A program made the position numbers and the translations under genes. A stretch of DNA of 64,000 bases, taken from Zarea fungicola. Taxonomy: Eukaryota; Ascomycota; Sordariomycetes; Hypocreales; Cordycipitaceae. Below are positions 63,502 through 64,000 of this stretch, one piece after another; the stretch's first letter is position 1, and each line of letters begins with the position of its first letter. The DNA is taken from contig FWCC01000078.1 in assembly GCA_900169235.1 (NCBI GenBank), forward strand, positions 1-64,000, in the 5' to 3' direction. The notes beneath the pieces were generated by a model, which was given only the letters and a program-made list of their open reading frames with translations, was not told the DNA's origin and ran no database searches.

Positions 63502-64000
63502 TCACTCTTGCTCGTAAGGAGAATTGGGATCGAATGGTTCTTTGGAATACTGTAACCATTCCTCTCGCGCAAAGATGTTCTTCACGGTGCGGACGACCTT
63601 GCCAGTCTTGTCAACAAACCTGATGGGCGCGTCCCAGTCTTCGTCCTTGATCCGATCTGGGCCATTATCTCGCTGAAGATTGCCAGGCTTTTCGCTCCAT
63701 TTTTCCAGGATCCTGTATCCCACCGCAAGGTTGTCGGTCGAGTCGGCATCAAACGGGTTTTCCGTGGGTGGCCGAATGTCACGGTAGCCGGTTTCCGTCA
63801 TGGCAAACGTGGTCTCCCGGGGCTCGTATTTTGTCCAGCCCTCGGCCTCGAGAGCAGCTGCATCCTGCAACGAGACCATTGCGAAAGCCCAAAGCTCATC
63901 CTCGCAGTCTCCAGTGCCAGTCCGTCGCGTCGTCTCCCACTGGTCTTTGAGTGCCTTGAACGGCTTCTCAGGATCAATCTTCCGAGACACAGATATATAC
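63502..64000 (-). CDS. Orphan module, copy 4 (5' end beyond the window)
   Basis: Frame open from the right edge to TGA at 63502-63504. It begins RKIDPEKPFKALKDQW, then ELWAFAMVSLQDAAALEAEGW and, with no stop, TKYEPRE, ETGYRDIRPPTENPFDADS, NLAVGYRILEKW, then directly APIRFVDKTGKVVRTVKNI and a short acidic tail. Compared with copies 1 and 2 it crosses the TAG position with sense codons, and it lacks the roughly 60-residue GHV...GWGGYDE block, jumping straight to the RFVD strand. This shows that the two halves form one protein in at least one copy. Real start not seen. Confidence 0.72.
   Translation of the reverse strand, partial: YISVSRKIDPEKPFKALKDQWETTRRTGTGDCEDELWAFAMVSLQDAAALEAEGWTKYEPRETTFAMTETGYRDIRPPTENPFDADSTDNLAVGYRILEKWSEKPGNLQRDNGPDRIKDEDWDAPIRFVDKTGKVVRTVKNIFAREEWLQYSKEPFDPNSPYEQE

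Overview
The window is nuclear DNA of a filamentous ascomycete, probably a sordariomycete. Introns are short (47-116 bp) with GTNNGN donors and CTAAC/CTGAC-type branch sites. SEC11 and a secondary-metabolite-type MFS pump have typical fungal form, one tRNA has an intron, and intergenic DNA is T-, CT- or AT-rich. Several broken genes carry TGG-to-TAG or CAG-to-TAG type stops that resemble repeat-induced point mutation. The order Hypocreales is a guess. All gene models below were spliced by eye.

Region 1 (about 0.7-9 kb) looks like a conserved core: an acidic disordered protein, the signal peptidase subunit SEC11, a multi-pass membrane protein (FAR-17a/AIG1-like) interrupted by an in-frame TAG, and a 705-residue multi-pass membrane protein with a Ser/Gly linker.

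Region 2 (9-31 kb) is looser accessory DNA: a tiny secreted WAP-domain protein, an Old Yellow Enzyme, tRNA-Glu(UUC) with an intron, a 14-TM MFS exporter, an F-box protein, an ankyrin/CorA-like fusion, an SDR, an SDR relic and a GMC oxidoreductase pseudogene. A flavin amine-oxidase relic lies further on at 36 kb. The density of redox enzymes plus an exporter, many of them decaying, suggests the remains of a metabolic cluster; this is inference.

Region 3 (31-44 kb) is gene-poor and relic-rich. It holds three small secreted-protein genes, each with a TATA-like box 85-110 bp upstream of the ATG: two paralogs with conserved cysteine spacing and a 52-residue peptide with six cysteines. There is also an unrecognised coiled-coil gene at 40.9 kb.

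Region 4 (44-64 kb) is the most interesting. In about 20 kb it holds two tandem HNH-nuclease paralogs (one dead), a DEAH-box helicase related to Prp43/DHX15 with degenerate motifs, two RRM-like paralogs, a CCHC zinc-knuckle ORF, and four copies of a module I do not recognise. One copy of the module is fused to the helicase, one is a separate gene pair, one is a free C-terminal half, and one runs off the right edge. Two copies have an in-frame TAG at the same place, followed by conserved open sequence. Together these look like a lineage-specific, duplicating and decaying family of nucleic-acid-associated proteins.
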